A stretch of DNA of 6,834 nt from Chitinophaga pinensis (lineage in GTDB: Bacteria; Bacteroidota; Bacteroidia; UKL13-3): the NCBI GenBank assembly GCA_945876985.1, contig CAMCQX010000087.1, forward strand, positions 1 to 6,834, read 5' to 3'. Shown here one piece after another: positions 6,704 to 6,834 of this stretch (its first letter is position 1; each line of letters starts with the position of its first letter). Under the pieces are notes generated by a model, which did no database searches, was not told the DNA's origin, and was given only the letters and a program-made list of their open reading frames with translations. A program made the translations under genes and the position numbers.

Positions 6704-6834
6704 ATGAGCAATAAAAATAAAAATATAACGGGTGTTATTTATAGTACTGATAATAATTTTAGCTTTGATATAGCGCAAGAAATTACTGTTTCAACATTGC
6801 CAAATAATCAGCAGAATTTAAAAATATTTTTAGA
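6704..6834 (+). CDS. SUI1/YciH-family translation initiation factor-like protein (5' partial)
   Basis: An ATG at 6704 opens a frame that runs off the window end after 43 codons. The product begins MSNKNKNITGVIYSTD and contains TLPNNQQNLKIFL, which resembles the N-terminus of Bacteroidota SUI1/YciH proteins (lysine-rich start, a GxxYSTD motif, an acidic variable stretch, then a TLPPxQQxLKV-type motif before the SUI1 domain). The family's eukaryotic relative eIF1 controls start-codon selection; the bacterial role is unclear, with effects on initiation fidelity proposed. Full length would be about 110 residues. The SUI1 core itself lies beyond the window, so the call rests on the N-terminal match. 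It follows the lipid kinase by 83 bp with no terminator between, so co-transcription is possible. Confidence 0.75.
   Translation, partial: MSNKNKNITGVIYSTDNNFSFDIAQEITVSTLPNNQQNLKIFL

Noticed and set aside
1..6834. CRISPR array, tRNA/rRNA, insertion sequence, phage or toxin-antitoxin genes
   Set aside because: No regularly spaced repeats beyond the two-copy ones listed, no cloverleaf-like segments, no transposase or integrase motifs, and the coding space is filled by known chromosomal families.

Overview
The window looks like an ordinary chromosomal segment of a very AT-rich member of the Bacteroidota. The coding regions are AT-rich and the intergenic DNA more so. Shine-Dalgarno sequences are weak or absent, and matches to the Bacteroidota -7 promoter element (TAnnTTTG) occur upstream of genes. 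The proteins carry Bacteroidota hallmarks: a roughly 750-residue RecQ with an extra C-terminal helical domain, and an SUI1/YciH-type small protein. The order or genus cannot be assigned from the sequence alone.

Layout, left to right: (1) 1-158, non-coding, with a short TTTTGAATG-type tandem repeat and two AT-rich hairpins. (2) 159-1511, minus strand: a membrane polyprenyl-phosphate sugar-1-phosphate transferase (WcaJ/PglC superfamily) that would start assembly of an exopolysaccharide or other surface glycan. (3) 1512-1945, a 434-bp divergent intergenic region with inverted repeats, candidate promoters for both directions, and a terminator-like hairpin with a T-run about 20 bp before recQ. (4) 1946-4204, plus strand: recQ, closed by tandem TAA stops and a good intrinsic terminator. 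(5) 4265-4388, a short leader with an exact 17-bp direct repeat. (6) 4389-5729: rmuC. (7) 5742-6620: a YegS/DgkB-type lipid kinase, 12 bp after rmuC and in the same reading frame. (8) 6704 to the window end: the start of an SUI1 (eIF1-like, YciH) gene.

The right-hand genes are housekeeping functions: two DNA-maintenance proteins (RecQ helicase and the predicted nuclease-fold protein RmuC), a lipid kinase and a translation-associated factor. Each of recQ and rmuC-lipid kinase appears to be its own transcription unit. The sugar transferase points the other way and may mark the edge of a surface-polysaccharide locus to the left.

I found no new multi-gene system, mobile element, CRISPR array or RNA gene. 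The items most worth a second look are regulatory: the recQ leader hairpin and adjacent dyad, the duplicated 17-mer before rmuC, and the single in-frame stop between rmuC and the lipid kinase.
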